A DNA stretch of 64,000 nt from Sphingomonas insulae. Lineage in GTDB: Bacteria; Pseudomonadota; Alphaproteobacteria; Sphingomonadales; Sphingomonadaceae. Made by a program: the position numbers and the translations under genes. Positions 52,368 through 61,819 of the stretch are shown here, piece by piece; positions within the stretch are counted from its first letter, which is position 1; each line of letters opens with the position of its first letter. Location: positions 2,887,001-2,951,000 of the forward strand of contig NZ_CP048422.1 in the NCBI RefSeq assembly GCF_010450875.1, read 5' to 3'. Under the pieces are notes generated by a model that worked only from the letters and a program-made list of their open reading frames with translations, was not told the origin of the DNA and did no database searches.

Positions 52368-53263
52368 GCCGCCTCGGCGACGCCGGCGGCGAGCGGGGTC
52401 CAGCGCATGCCCAATTCGCGCTCGGCCCGCGTCGGGTCGAGCCGGATGTCGCGCTGCCACAGGGTCGCCAGCCACGCCGGGATCGGCGGCGGCGCCTGCC
52501 GCGTCGCCCGCCGGGCGAGTCCGAGCGGGATGGCGAGCATCGTCGTTTCGCCGCGCAATTGCCACGCCGGCACGCGCCGCACCGGGACCAGTCCGTTTGC
52601 CCGCGCGACCGCCAGGAAATAGGCGTTCCAGTCGGGCGCATCCGCCATCGCCAAATTATAGGCCGCGCCGGCACTATCGCTACGCAACGCGGCGACGATG
52701 GCGCGCGCGACATCGTCGACATGGACGAGGTTGCTGTAGCCATCGCCCCGCCGGCCAAGGTCACCGATGCGACGACGGGCGAGCAGCGCCGTGATCGCGC
52801 AGGACCATTGGACGCTGCCCGCGCCATAGATGCAGCCGGGGCGCAGCAGGACCGTATCGGTATCCGCCGCCAAGCGTTCCGCCGCCGCCTTCGCCGTGGC
52901 GTAACTGCCGGTGTCCGCGAGCAATGGCGCGCTTTCGGTGATCGTGCCGGTGGCGCTGCCATAGACCGCCATCGAACTGAGGTGGACGATCCGTCGCGAT
53001 CCCGCTGCGGCGAACAGCGCCTCGGCATTGCGGCGGATCACCGACGCGTTGCCGCCGACGCAATTGACGACCGCGTCGATGCCGTCGAGCGCCGATGCCA
53101 GCGCTTGCCGGTCGGTGGCGTCGACCGCGATGCGAGCGACCCCGGTGCCCTCGCGGACGCGGCGGCTGCCGGCGATCGGCGTCGCCCAATCGCTCGCCGC
53201 CAGCGCCGCGATCGCCCGGCGTCCGACGAACCCGTCGGCGCCCAATACCAGAACGCGCATCAT
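52328..53263 (-). CDS. NAD-dependent epimerase/dehydratase
   Basis: A 311-residue extended SDR. VLVLGADGFVGRRA at the N-terminus is the Rossmann glycine motif, and VHLSSMAVYG with YATAKAAAE supplies Ser, Tyr and Lys. LVHVDDVARAI near residue 185 is typical. It likely acts on a nucleotide sugar for the polysaccharide. Its start overlaps the GMC oxidoreductase gene by four bases, while its end overlaps the flippase gene on the opposite strand. Confidence 0.85.
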   Translation of the reverse strand: MMRVLVLGADGFVGRRAIAALAASDWATPIAGSRRVREGTGVARIAVDATDRQALASALDGIDAVVNCVGGNASVIRRNAEALFAAAGSRRIVHLSSMAVYGSATGTITESAPLLADTGSYATAKAAAERLAADTDTVLLRPGCIYGAGSVQWSCAITALLARRRIGDLGRRGDGYSNLVHVDDVARAIVAALRSDSAGAAYNLAMADAPDWNAYFLAVARANGLVPVRRVPAWQLRGETTMLAIPLGLARRATRQAPPPIPAWLATLWQRDIRLDPTRAERELGMRWTPLAAGVAEAAQAVSVRRPVSEA

Positions 53264-54933
53264 GTCACGGCTCCCGCTTCACGACAGGGTTTCGCCAGCA
53301 GCCGGTCGGCAAGGCGCAGCGCCAGTGCGACCGCGGTCAGCGTCGGATTGGCCTGACTGGACGTCGGGAATACCGCAGCCCCCGCGATGTACAGGTTGGC
53401 GATGCCGTGAATCCGGCAATCCGGATCGACCATGCTATGGCGCGGATCGTCCCCCATCCGGACCAAGCCGATGTGATGTCCGGGATAGGCGCCGTAGCGC
53501 GTCATCTCGCGCTCGACCTCATCGGGATCATAGTCGAACCGGCCACAGCCCCCCCGCGCCAGATCCTCGGCGAGCAGGGCGAGCGCGGTCTTCACCGTGG
53601 TGACGTCGCCCGCGGAATAGCGCCAGTCCGCCACCAGCCGCGGCATGCCCCACGCATCGCGCTCGGTCCCCAGATACACGCGGCTCGCGTGCTGCGGTTC
53701 CTGCTCGGCGTGGAAATCCAGGCTGTATCGCCCACTGCGCGGCACGACGACGATCGACGGGAATTTACGCTCGGCAAGCCGGCGATCGACCAGCGCCTGC
53801 CAGGCGAACCGGGCGACCGCCGACGGCTGGCGGGCGACGTTGATCGCATGCTCCACCGTGTCGCGCAGGCCATTACCGCCGCTGCCCGCCAGCCGCTGGC
53901 GATACAGCCGCGGCACCAGCATTCGCCCGAGGAACAGCGCCGACAACACGCCCGTGCGATGTCCGGGATCGGCGATGCGCGGGTGGTGCAGCCGCGCCAC
54001 GAAATTGCCGATGCGATGGTCGCGCTGCGCGTCCTCGCCCAGCGCCAGTCGCCGGCGGCAATAGGTGCCGTCTTCGGCGACATCGTAACCATGCCAGACG
54101 CGGTCCGGATCGGCGAAGTGCACCGTCCCGATCGTCCCGGCGAGATGGCTCATATAATAGCGGCCGAGCACGTCGTGATGATTGCCGATGCCGTGTGGAT
54201 GCACGTCGCGGCTCGCCAGCAACAGCCGCGTCGTCTCCAGCCCGCCAGCGCCCAGCACCACATCGCCCGCGGTCACCGTGAAGGTCCGGCCCGCCGGGTC
54301 CCGCAGCGTCAGTGTCGCGACGCGCTGCCCGGCGGGATCGAGCCCGATCGCCTGTACTGCCGCCTTCAGCACGACGCGGACGTCGCGTGCCGCCGCCAGC
54401 CGCTCACGATACCGCGTGCCGAAGTCGGTCGGGCAGCTGAATCGCTCAAGGCGATCGGTCGTGTACGCGGTGCCGGCAAAACCGCCGATCATCGCCCGCG
54501 CGCCGGCGCGAAGGGCGCTGTCGGCGCGATAGTCGAATGCTCCCGCCTCGCAGAGGCGGTTGGCCGCGGGGTAATATGGTGCCAGCGTGTCGGCATCGAT
54601 CGGCCAGCCGCTCGCGGGAATCCATGCGCGCCGTGTGAAGTCGATCGGGTCCAGCGGCATGCAGCGCCCGCCCCAGATCGTGGTCGTGCCGCCGAGCCGG
54701 CGTTCGCGATAATCGATCAGCGGGCTGTGCAGCGCCGGGTCGACGACGGTGCCGCGATACGCCTTCTGGATCGCATCCTCGCGCACGGTGCCGCCCGCCT
54801 CGACCAGCAGCACGTCGCGGCCCTTGCCCGCAAGCGCGAGTGCCATGGCGATCCCCACCGCGCCGCCGCCCACGATGCAGATATCGGCGCGCAGCGTAGC
54901 GCCGTCGTCCAGCTCTTTGCTATCGATGATCAC
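53260..54933 (-). CDS. GMC-family FAD-dependent oxidoreductase
   Basis: A 557-residue oxidoreductase. ICIVGGGAVGIAMALALAG near residue 19 binds FAD, GGTTTIWGGRCMPLDPIDF near 80 is the family flavin-attachment region, and the active-site His lies in YPGHHIGLVRMG near 485. The C-terminal motif SQANPTLTAVALALRLAD is also present. There is no signal peptide. Alcohol or sugar oxidation in polymer precursor synthesis is plausible. It is co-transcribed with the epimerase, divergent from the WecG-like gene across 106 bases. Confidence 0.88.
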   Translation of the reverse strand: MIIDSKELDDGATLRADICIVGGGAVGIAMALALAGKGRDVLLVEAGGTVREDAIQKAYRGTVVDPALHSPLIDYRERRLGGTTTIWGGRCMPLDPIDFTRRAWIPASGWPIDADTLAPYYPAANRLCEAGAFDYRADSALRAGARAMIGGFAGTAYTTDRLERFSCPTDFGTRYRERLAAARDVRVVLKAAVQAIGLDPAGQRVATLTLRDPAGRTFTVTAGDVVLGAGGLETTRLLLASRDVHPHGIGNHHDVLGRYYMSHLAGTIGTVHFADPDRVWHGYDVAEDGTYCRRRLALGEDAQRDHRIGNFVARLHHPRIADPGHRTGVLSALFLGRMLVPRLYRQRLAGSGGNGLRDTVEHAINVARQPSAVARFAWQALVDRRLAERKFPSIVVVPRSGRYSLDFHAEQEPQHASRVYLGTERDAWGMPRLVADWRYSAGDVTTVKTALALLAEDLARGGCGRFDYDPDEVEREMTRYGAYPGHHIGLVRMGDDPRHSMVDPDCRIHGIANLYIAGAAVFPTSSQANPTLTAVALALRLADRLLAKPCREAGAVT

Positions 54934-55039
54934 GCGCCGCGATTAGCAGCAAAGCGCTGCACGAGGGTTAATGCGCCGCATCGTCGCCGGGTGCGCCCCC
55001 ACAATTTATTAAGCCTCCCGATGTACACCGCGGCCTTCG

Positions 55040-55882
55040 TTGATCGCCCTGCCGGACGGAGTACAGGACATCGAGCACCTTCCGACGCAGGCGACCCGGC
55101 CCAAGGCACCCTATACCGGCGTCGAACGGCGCGTCCGCAAGCCCGTCCTCGGCATGCGCATACGCGACTTCGATTCCGGACAGAGCGCCCGCTACATGCT
55201 CGGGACCAGACGGTCTGCCGCAGAAGGGGTCGGCCTGTTCGTCACACCCAACATCCAGCACGTCGCGCTGGCGCGCGAGGATGGCGAATTCCGCACGGCG
55301 GTGGAAAGCGCGCAGATCATCGTCGCCGACGGATTCCCGGTCTTTCGCTTCGCCCGGCTTCGCGGCCTGTCGCTGCCCGGCCGCGTCGCCGGTCGCGAAG
55401 TCATCGAGCGCATGTTCGAGGACCCCGCCCCCCTCGCCGGCCATCGCGGCTATTTCGTCGTCGATACGGACGAAACCGCCTCGCTGATCGAGGCATGGGT
55501 CGCGCGGGACATCCCCGGTTTCGCCTGCCGCACGCACGTACCGCCATTCGGCTTCGACCGCGATGTCGCACAATGCGCCGCGCTGGCGGACGAGGTGACG
55601 CGGTTCGACACGACCTTGCTGTTCCTGTGCATCGGCGCACCCAAGAGCGAGGTGTTCGTCCATCGCCACCGCGCGTTGCTGCCGCCGTGCTGGGCATTGT
55701 GCGTCGGTCAGTCGTTCCGGCTCATGCTCGGCACCACCACCCCGCCCCCGGCGCTGATGGTCCGGCTGAACCTCGAATGGCTGTGGCGCATCATGCTGGA
55801 GCCGCGGCGGATGCTGCGCCGCTACGGGCCCAGCACCATCGGCTTCCTGCGCGCCGCCCGCGCCGACCTCACGCGGCGTTGA
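55040..55882 (+). CDS. WecG/TagA/CpsF-family glycosyltransferase
   Basis: A protein of about 280 residues. The family core starts near residue 36 (PVLGMRIRDFDSG) with FVTPNIQHVALA, VADGFPVFRFARL, GREVIERMFED and FLCIGAPKSEVFVHRH. Conserved end sequence NLEWLWRIMLEPRRMLRRY is also present. Members add a ManNAcA- or glucuronic-type sugar to a lipid-linked acceptor. The start is uncertain: TTG 55040 is the only one giving the full length, with no clear Shine-Dalgarno. Confidence 0.85.
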   Translation: MIALPDGVQDIEHLPTQATRPKAPYTGVERRVRKPVLGMRIRDFDSGQSARYMLGTRRSAAEGVGLFVTPNIQHVALAREDGEFRTAVESAQIIVADGFPVFRFARLRGLSLPGRVAGREVIERMFEDPAPLAGHRGYFVVDTDETASLIEAWVARDIPGFACRTHVPPFGFDRDVAQCAALADEVTRFDTTLLFLCIGAPKSEVFVHRHRALLPPCWALCVGQSFRLMLGTTTPPPALMVRLNLEWLWRIMLEPRRMLRRYGPSTIGFLRAARADLTRR

Positions 55883-55976
55883 GCCGGCCCGGCTCACTTA
55901 CCTGATCTTAATCGCGATCGCGCATCATCCTGCCCAACGCCGCCGTCCCCTCCGGCCGCTACCCGAGGATATCATC

Positions 55977-56228
55977 TTGGAACGTACCCTTCGCGCCATT
56001 CTCGACGACGTCGGCGGACTTGCCCGCCCGGCCGACAGCCTGTCGACCCGTGACGACCTGTTCGTCGCTGGCCTGACGTCGTTTGCGACCGTCGGCGTGA
56101 TGCTGGCGATCGAGGACGAATTCGACGTCGCCTTTCCCGATGCGCTGCTGGTCCGCTCGACCTTCGTCAGCATCGATGCGCTCAGCGCCGCAATCACGTC
56201 GATCCGGGATGAAGCGCGTGCTGCATGA
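55977..56228 (+). CDS. Acyl carrier protein-like protein
   Basis: An 83-residue carrier protein. The phosphopantetheine attachment serine is Ser35 in GLTSFATV, in a variant of the usual DSL motif, followed by the acidic recognition helix IEDEFDVAFPD. The start is TTG 55977, supported by GAGGAT upstream. It overlaps the acyl-CoA dehydrogenase-like gene and lies two genes before an amino acid:carrier protein ligase, which is its likely loading enzyme. Confidence 0.85.
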   Translation: MERTLRAILDDVGGLARPADSLSTRDDLFVAGLTSFATVGVMLAIEDEFDVAFPDALLVRSTFVSIDALSAAITSIRDEARAA

Positions 56229-57429
56229 TCCGGTGACCGGCGGCGATCCGCTGGCGGCCGGGATCGCCCGCGTCGTCGCCGTCGCGGCGGAATACGCCGA
56301 CGCGGTCGATCGCGAGGGTCGCTTCCCGCACGAGGCCGTTCAGGCATTGCGCGAGGAAGGATTGTTCGGCGCGATGGTCCCCGTCTCGCTGGGCGGCCAT
56401 GGCGCGACGCTCGCCGAACTCGCCGGCCAGACGCAGCAGCTCGCCCGGGTCTGTGCATCGACCGCAATGGTCTATGCGATGCACCACAGCCAGCTCGCCT
56501 GCATCGTCGGCCACGGCCTGGACCAGCCATGGCACCGGGCGTTCGCGGAACGCATCGCTAGCGAACAGTTGCTTCTCGCCTCGATCACGTCCGAAGTCGG
56601 CATCGGCGGGGACACCCGGTCCAGCCTGTGCGCGGTGGAAGTGGCGGATGGCCGCCTGACGCTGGTCAAGCAGGCGCCGACCGTATCCTACGGCGCCTAT
56701 GCCGACGCCTTCCTGGTCACCGCCCGCGCGCACGCCGATGCGGTCGCGTCGGAACAGGTGATGGTGACGATCCCGCGCGAACAGGCCGAGATGGAGCCGA
56801 CCGGCAGCTGGGACGCGCTGGGCATGCGCGGCACCTGCAGCATCGGCTTCACCTTCAGGGCGGAAGGCGTTCCCGAACAGGTCCTGCCCGCCTCGTTCGC
56901 AGAGATTTCGGCCGAGGTGATGGTGCCAGTGTCGCATCTGCTCTGGAGCGCCGCCTGGACGGGCATCGCGGTCGAGGCCCTGTCGCGCGCCCGCCAGTTC
57001 CTGCGCGCGCAGGCGCGTCGCAGCCGCGGCGTCGTGCCGCCGGGCGCGGCGCGGCTGGTCCGCGCATCGGGTGAGATCGATGGCCTGCGCGCGCGCCTGG
57101 CGCCATTGATCGCGCAATTCGACGCCTGCTCGCCGCTGGTCGACGGCGCGCCGGCGATGTCTGCGGAAGAGGCGCACTGGCCGACCGGCATGGCCTGCGG
57201 CGCCGCGCTCAACATGCTCAAGCTCGACGTGTCCGAGACCTGTTACGATGTCGTGATGGAGGCGATGCGCATCTGCGGCATGGCCGGGTACAAGAACGGC
57301 AGCGAATTCAGCATCGGCCGGCACCTGCGCGACATCATCTCGGCGCAGCTGATGATCAACAACGACCGCATTGCAGCGACCACCGGGCAATTGCTCCTCG
57401 CGCAACGCACCGATCTGGGAACGATCTGA
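56209..57429 (+). CDS. Acyl-CoA dehydrogenase-like flavoprotein
   Basis: A 406-residue protein of the acyl-CoA dehydrogenase fold. The N-terminal helical domain begins near residue 12, LLLASITSEVGIGGDTRSS near 120-138 is the flavin-binding strand region, and RICGMAGYKNGSEFSIGRHL near 355 is the C-terminal helix domain. It overlaps the carrier protein gene by 20 bases. Beside an aminoacyl carrier protein system it may oxidise a carrier-bound aminoacyl group instead of an acyl-CoA, as proposed for other such clusters; this is inference. Confidence 0.82.
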   Translation: MKRVLHDPVTGGDPLAAGIARVVAVAAEYADAVDREGRFPHEAVQALREEGLFGAMVPVSLGGHGATLAELAGQTQQLARVCASTAMVYAMHHSQLACIVGHGLDQPWHRAFAERIASEQLLLASITSEVGIGGDTRSSLCAVEVADGRLTLVKQAPTVSYGAYADAFLVTARAHADAVASEQVMVTIPREQAEMEPTGSWDALGMRGTCSIGFTFRAEGVPEQVLPASFAEISAEVMVPVSHLLWSAAWTGIAVEALSRARQFLRAQARRSRGVVPPGAARLVRASGEIDGLRARLAPLIAQFDACSPLVDGAPAMSAEEAHWPTGMACGAALNMLKLDVSETCYDVVMEAMRICGMAGYKNGSEFSIGRHLRDIISAQLMINNDRIAATTGQLLLAQRTDLGTI

Positions 57430-57430
57430 C

Positions 57431-58342
57431 ATGGACATGCACACCAGCTTCCGCAGCCGGCTCGTCGCCGCCGGTATCCTGTTCCCGACCGGCGTCGACG
57501 GCCTGTGGGGTCGAAACGGCACGTTCGAGGCGATCTACGACGGACTGGAGCGCGCGATCACGCGCGCCGGGCTGGACGACAAGGCCGAGGTGATGCGCTT
57601 CCCGCCGGCGATGGCGCAGAAGACGTTCGAGAAGAGCGGCTACATGAAGAACTTCCCGCATTTCGCGGGGACGGTGCACTGTTTCTGCGGCGACGATCGC
57701 GCCCACCACAAGCTGATGGGCCAGATGGAACGCGGCGAGGATTGGATGGAGAACCAGCAGCCCGCCGACCTCGTGCTGACGCCCGCCGCTTGTTATTCGG
57801 TCTATCCGATCGTCGCGCAGCGCGGCGTGCTGGCGGACGATGGCCATCTGGTCGACGTCGCATCCTATTGTTTCCGCCACGAACCCTCGCTGGAGCCGAC
57901 CCGGCTGCAGCTGTTCCGGATGCGCGAATATGTCCGCATCGGCACGCCCGCGCAGGTGCTCGCCTTCCGCGAGGACTGGATGGAGCGTGGGCAGGCGTTC
58001 GCGCGCTCGCTCGGCCTGCCGTTCGAGGTGGAGGTGGCGAACGATCCGTTCTTCGGTCGCGCCGGCAAGCTGATGGCCGACAGCCAGCGCATGCAGAACC
58101 TGAAGTTCGAGCTGCTGATCCCGGTCAACGACGGCGCCGGGCCGACCGCCTGCCTCAGCTTCAACTATCACATGAGCTATTTCGGCGACACGTGGGACAT
58201 CCGCACGCCCGATGGCGAACCGGCCCAGACCGCGTGCTGCGCCTTCGGCATGGAACGGCTGGTGTTGGCGCTGTTGCGTCACCACGGCTTCGACTTGGCC
58301 GACTGGCCCGCCGAGGTCCGCGACACACTCGGCCTCGGCTGA
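57431..58342 (+). CDS. Amino acid--[acyl-carrier-protein] ligase
   Basis: A 303-residue homolog of the class II aminoacyl-tRNA synthetase core without a tRNA-binding domain. Zinc-ligand positions known from the Bradyrhizobium enzyme have counterparts at Cys121 (AACYSVYP), Glu166 (MREYVRIG) and Cys269 (ACCAFGMERL), with the same 45- and 103-residue spacing. Motif 3-like GMERLVLALL is present. The family activates glycine or alanine and loads it on a dedicated carrier protein, here presumably the 55977 product. ATG 57431 starts one base after the upstream stop. Confidence 0.88.
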   Translation: MDMHTSFRSRLVAAGILFPTGVDGLWGRNGTFEAIYDGLERAITRAGLDDKAEVMRFPPAMAQKTFEKSGYMKNFPHFAGTVHCFCGDDRAHHKLMGQMERGEDWMENQQPADLVLTPAACYSVYPIVAQRGVLADDGHLVDVASYCFRHEPSLEPTRLQLFRMREYVRIGTPAQVLAFREDWMERGQAFARSLGLPFEVEVANDPFFGRAGKLMADSQRMQNLKFELLIPVNDGAGPTACLSFNYHMSYFGDTWDIRTPDGEPAQTACCAFGMERLVLALLRHHGFDLADWPAEVRDTLGLG

Positions 58343-58371
58343 GCACGGCACGACCGATGGGGGGAGACATC

Positions 58372-60222
58372 GTGACAGAACGTGTGGGAATGACGCCGGT
58401 CTATTTCGACGGCTGCTTCGGCTGGATCCATGCGCGATCCGGTGCGGCCGCGGGCGCAACGCCTGCCGGTGTCGTGCTGTGCCCGGCCTTCGCGCAGGAG
58501 GAGGTGTGCACGCATCACGGCATGATGGCGCTCGCCGATCGGCTCGCCGCGGCCGGCGTGCCGGCGATCCGTTTCGACTATCGCGACACCGGTGACGGCA
58601 TCGGCGACGGCGACGGCGTCGCACTCGACCGTCTGGTCGCCGACGCGCGCAGCGCCGCGGCCGTGCTGCGCGACCAATGCGGCGTCGGTGCGATCGTCAT
58701 GGCCGGCGTCCGGCTGGGGGCCGCGGTCGCGCTGCTCGCCGCCGATGGCGTCGACGATGTCGGCGCGCTCGCCCTGATCGCGCCGGTGTTGTCCGGCCAT
58801 GCCTTCCTGCGCGAAACGCGGGCGTCGGCCAGTGTCGCCAGCCTGTCCGGCCTCGATCCGGTTCCGCCGGCGGACAGCGACCTGCCGCTCAACACCAACG
58901 GCTTTCATTGGCCCGCCGCGTTCCAGCGGCAGGTCGCCGGCATCGACCTGACCGGCGCTCCCGCCCCCGCCTGTCCGGCGTTGCTGATTCCGGCGCGGGG
59001 TGATCGCCGTCCGGGCAAACTCGCCGCTACGTGGCGCGATGCGGGCGCGGCCGTCACCGAACTTCCCTTCCCCGATTACGAAGGCTGGATGCAGGATCCG
59101 ACGACCAACCAGTCGCCGGCCGCAACCTTCGCCGCCATCACCGCCTGGGTGGCCGGGCTTACCCCGTCCCCCGCCTCCGTACCCACGCGTCCGATGGCGA
59201 CGTCGGTCCCGATCGCGCTGACGCTGGCCGATCACGACTGGGTCGAGGAACCGGTGCGCTTCGGTCCCGGTCAGGTCCTGTTCGGCATCCTGTGCCGCCC
59301 CCGCAGCATCGCCGCGGCACCGGTCGCCGCCCTGTTGCTGCACGAAGGCAGCACGCATCATATCGGCAACGGCCGCGCCTACGTTCGGCTCGCCCGACGG
59401 CTGGCGGCAGAGGGCCATGCCTCGCTGCGCATGGACCTCACCGGCATGGGCGACAGCCCCGCAGGCGAAAACACCCGGCACCCGCATTACGACCCGGAAC
59501 GCATTGCGGAAGGCGTGGCGGGCATCGACCGGCTGGCCGAGGCGGGATTTGCACGGGTGGTCGCCTTTGGCCTGTGTTCGGGCGCGCACACCGCCTTGCA
59601 GGTGACGTTGGCCGATCCGCGCGTCGTCGGCAACGTCGTCCTCAATCTGCAGAAATTCATCTGGCATTACGGCGACGATATCCGCGTCGCGGTGCGCGAC
59701 AACAAGCGATCGCTGAAGGGATATCTGCGCGCGATGCGCAATCCGGGCGAATGGCGCCGGATGTTCGCCGGCGAGGCCGATCTGCCGGGCATCGCCCGCG
59801 TCCTCGCCAAGCGCAGCTGGACGCGTGCCAGGCACGCCGCGCGCAGCCTGCTGCCGCCGGCGCCCGGATCGGACACCGCCCGCGCGCGCGAACAGATGCG
59901 CGTCCTGACCGACCGGCGCGTCCACACCACATTGGTCTTCAGCGACGAGGATCCGGGCCTTGCCGACCTGACGATGCAGTTCGGTGCCAGGGGGCGCCGG
60001 ATCGCCGGCTACGCCCCGGCGCGGGTGGTGATGCTGGATCAGGCCGACCATCATTTCAACGGCACCGCCGCACGGCGTCGCTTCATCGACATCGCCGCTG
60101 CGACCCTGCGCCAGGCGAACGAGGCCCATGGCAGCGACCTGCCGCCCGTTGCCCCCTTCGCCCCCTCCATCGAGCCGCCGGTTGCCGGTCCGTCCCGGGC
60201 GCGGACCCGGGCCGTCGCATGA
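58372..60222 (+). CDS. Tandem alpha/beta-hydrolase fusion protein
   Basis: A 616-residue protein holding two alpha/beta-hydrolase domains (about 1-265 and 285-600). The layout recalls a fusion of the two exosortase-A-associated hydrolases. The nucleophile elbows are unusual: GVRLG (112-116) has Arg in domain 1 and GLCSG (400-404) has Cys in domain 2, as in dienelactone hydrolase. Domain 1 is probably not catalytic. GTG 58372 is chosen because GGGGGAG precedes it; ATG 58357 is the alternative. It may release or transfer the carrier-bound group. Confidence 0.75.
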   Translation: MTERVGMTPVYFDGCFGWIHARSGAAAGATPAGVVLCPAFAQEEVCTHHGMMALADRLAAAGVPAIRFDYRDTGDGIGDGDGVALDRLVADARSAAAVLRDQCGVGAIVMAGVRLGAAVALLAADGVDDVGALALIAPVLSGHAFLRETRASASVASLSGLDPVPPADSDLPLNTNGFHWPAAFQRQVAGIDLTGAPAPACPALLIPARGDRRPGKLAATWRDAGAAVTELPFPDYEGWMQDPTTNQSPAATFAAITAWVAGLTPSPASVPTRPMATSVPIALTLADHDWVEEPVRFGPGQVLFGILCRPRSIAAAPVAALLLHEGSTHHIGNGRAYVRLARRLAAEGHASLRMDLTGMGDSPAGENTRHPHYDPERIAEGVAGIDRLAEAGFARVVAFGLCSGAHTALQVTLADPRVVGNVVLNLQKFIWHYGDDIRVAVRDNKRSLKGYLRAMRNPGEWRRMFAGEADLPGIARVLAKRSWTRARHAARSLLPPAPGSDTARAREQMRVLTDRRVHTTLVFSDEDPGLADLTMQFGARGRRIAGYAPARVVMLDQADHHFNGTAARRRFIDIAAATLRQANEAHGSDLPPVAPFAPSIEPPVAGPSRARTRAVA

Positions 60223-61616
60223 ACATCCAGCGCGGCCCGATGTACCCCGCAGGGGTATCCGGCACCGCATCGCGCGCACCGATCATGTCCCGGCGGCTGT
60301 TGCGGATCGGCACCTATGGGGCGCTTGCTGTCGGCGATTGCCTTGCGATCGTCACCGCGTTCCTGATCGGCAACCTCGTTCGCTTCGGTACCCTGTTCGA
60401 TCCGGCCGGCTTGATCAGCTGCGTGCTGATGGTGCCGATCTACCTCGGTATCGTGGCGCAGCGGCAACCCTATGGCGCGCGGTTCTTCCATGACTGGCGG
60501 CGCACCGCACGCGATGCCGCGACCGCGCTCGCCACCGCGATCCTCGTGGCGGGTCTGGTCGCTGTCTACCTGCATGCGGCGATACCCCTGTCGCGCAGCG
60601 TCGTCGTGATCGGCGGCGGCATCGGCATGGCGCTGCTCGGCGCCAACCGGTGGCTGCTGCACCGGATCGCCATGCGGGTGCTGGGCGGCAACCCGATCGC
60701 GGAACTGCTCGTCATCGACGATGTCCCGGTCGTCCCGCCACCCGGCATGCCCGTGCTGATGGCGGCGGCGCAGGGGCTGGAACCCAGGATGGACGACCCC
60801 GTGGCGCTGGACCGGCTCGGCTCCGCCTTCGCCGCCTCCGAACGGGTGGTCGTCGCGTGCAGTCCCGAGCGGCGCGAGGCATGGGCGACCGTGTTGAAAA
60901 GCGCCAACGTGCAGGGCGAAGTGGTGCTGGGCGAGATGGCTGCGCTGGGCATGCTGCGCGCCGCGCGGTTCGCCGACCAGCCGACCGCCGTCGTGTCGCT
61001 CCGTCCCCTCGGCACGGTCAATCGGCTGGTGAAGCGCGGGTTCGACACGCTCGTCGCCACGCTGGCGCTCGCCATCCTGTGGCCGGTGCTGCTGGTCACC
61101 GCCCTGCTGATCCGGCTCGACAGTCCGGGACCGGTGCTGTTCCGCCAGCCGCGCATGGGGCGCGGCAACACCTTGTTCTCGATGCTGAAGTTCCGCAGCA
61201 TGCGGAGCGACCTGTGCGATGCCAGGGGCGATCGCTCGACGGCGCGCGACGATGACCGGGTGACCCGCGTCGGCCGCTTCATCCGCGCCACCAGCATCGA
61301 CGAGCTGCCGCAGATCTTCAACGTGCTGCGCGGCGAAATGAGCATCGTCGGCCCCCGCCCGCACGCGCTCGGCAGCCTCGCCGGCGACAAGCTGTTCTGG
61401 AACGTCGACCGGCAATATTGGCTGCGCCACGCGATCAAGCCCGGCATCACCGGGCTGGCGCAGATCCACGGCTTTCGCGGTGCGACACTGATCGAGGAAG
61501 ACCTCGCCAACCGCCTGCGGTCGGACATCGCCTATATGCAGGGCTGGACGATCTGGCGCGACCTGCACATCCTCGTCGCCACCCTCCGCGTCCTGACCCA
61601 CCGCAACGCCTTCTGA
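60219..61616 (+). CDS. Polyprenyl-phosphate sugar phosphotransferase
   Basis: A 465-residue sugar transferase that starts polymer assembly by placing a sugar-1-phosphate on undecaprenyl phosphate. Four N-terminal helices (about 25-145) and a degenerate nucleotide-binding-like middle precede the catalytic domain (from about 268). That domain has [48 protein letters not shown] and GPRPHA. The C-terminus ends LTHRNAF. ATGA overlap with the hydrolase gene indicates one operon. Confidence 0.92.
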   Translation: MNIQRGPMYPAGVSGTASRAPIMSRRLLRIGTYGALAVGDCLAIVTAFLIGNLVRFGTLFDPAGLISCVLMVPIYLGIVAQRQPYGARFFHDWRRTARDAATALATAILVAGLVAVYLHAAIPLSRSVVVIGGGIGMALLGANRWLLHRIAMRVLGGNPIAELLVIDDVPVVPPPGMPVLMAAAQGLEPRMDDPVALDRLGSAFAASERVVVACSPERREAWATVLKSANVQGEVVLGEMAALGMLRAARFADQPTAVVSLRPLGTVNRLVKRGFDTLVATLALAILWPVLLVTALLIRLDSPGPVLFRQPRMGRGNTLFSMLKFRSMRSDLCDARGDRSTARDDDRVTRVGRFIRATSIDELPQIFNVLRGEMSIVGPRPHALGSLAGDKLFWNVDRQYWLRHAIKPGITGLAQIHGFRGATLIEEDLANRLRSDIAYMQGWTIWRDLHILVATLRVLTHRNAF

Positions 61617-61697
61617 GCGGCGATCTGCCGGATCGTGCGCGAATCTGGGATACGATCGATGGGCGATCGATGCGGAGCATTCCAGTGTCGGCGGTTA

Positions 61698-61779
<82 letters not shown>

Positions 61780-61819
61780 GGCTGCGCCTAGCAAAGCCCC
61801 GCGGGCTGCGCCAGTGGAT

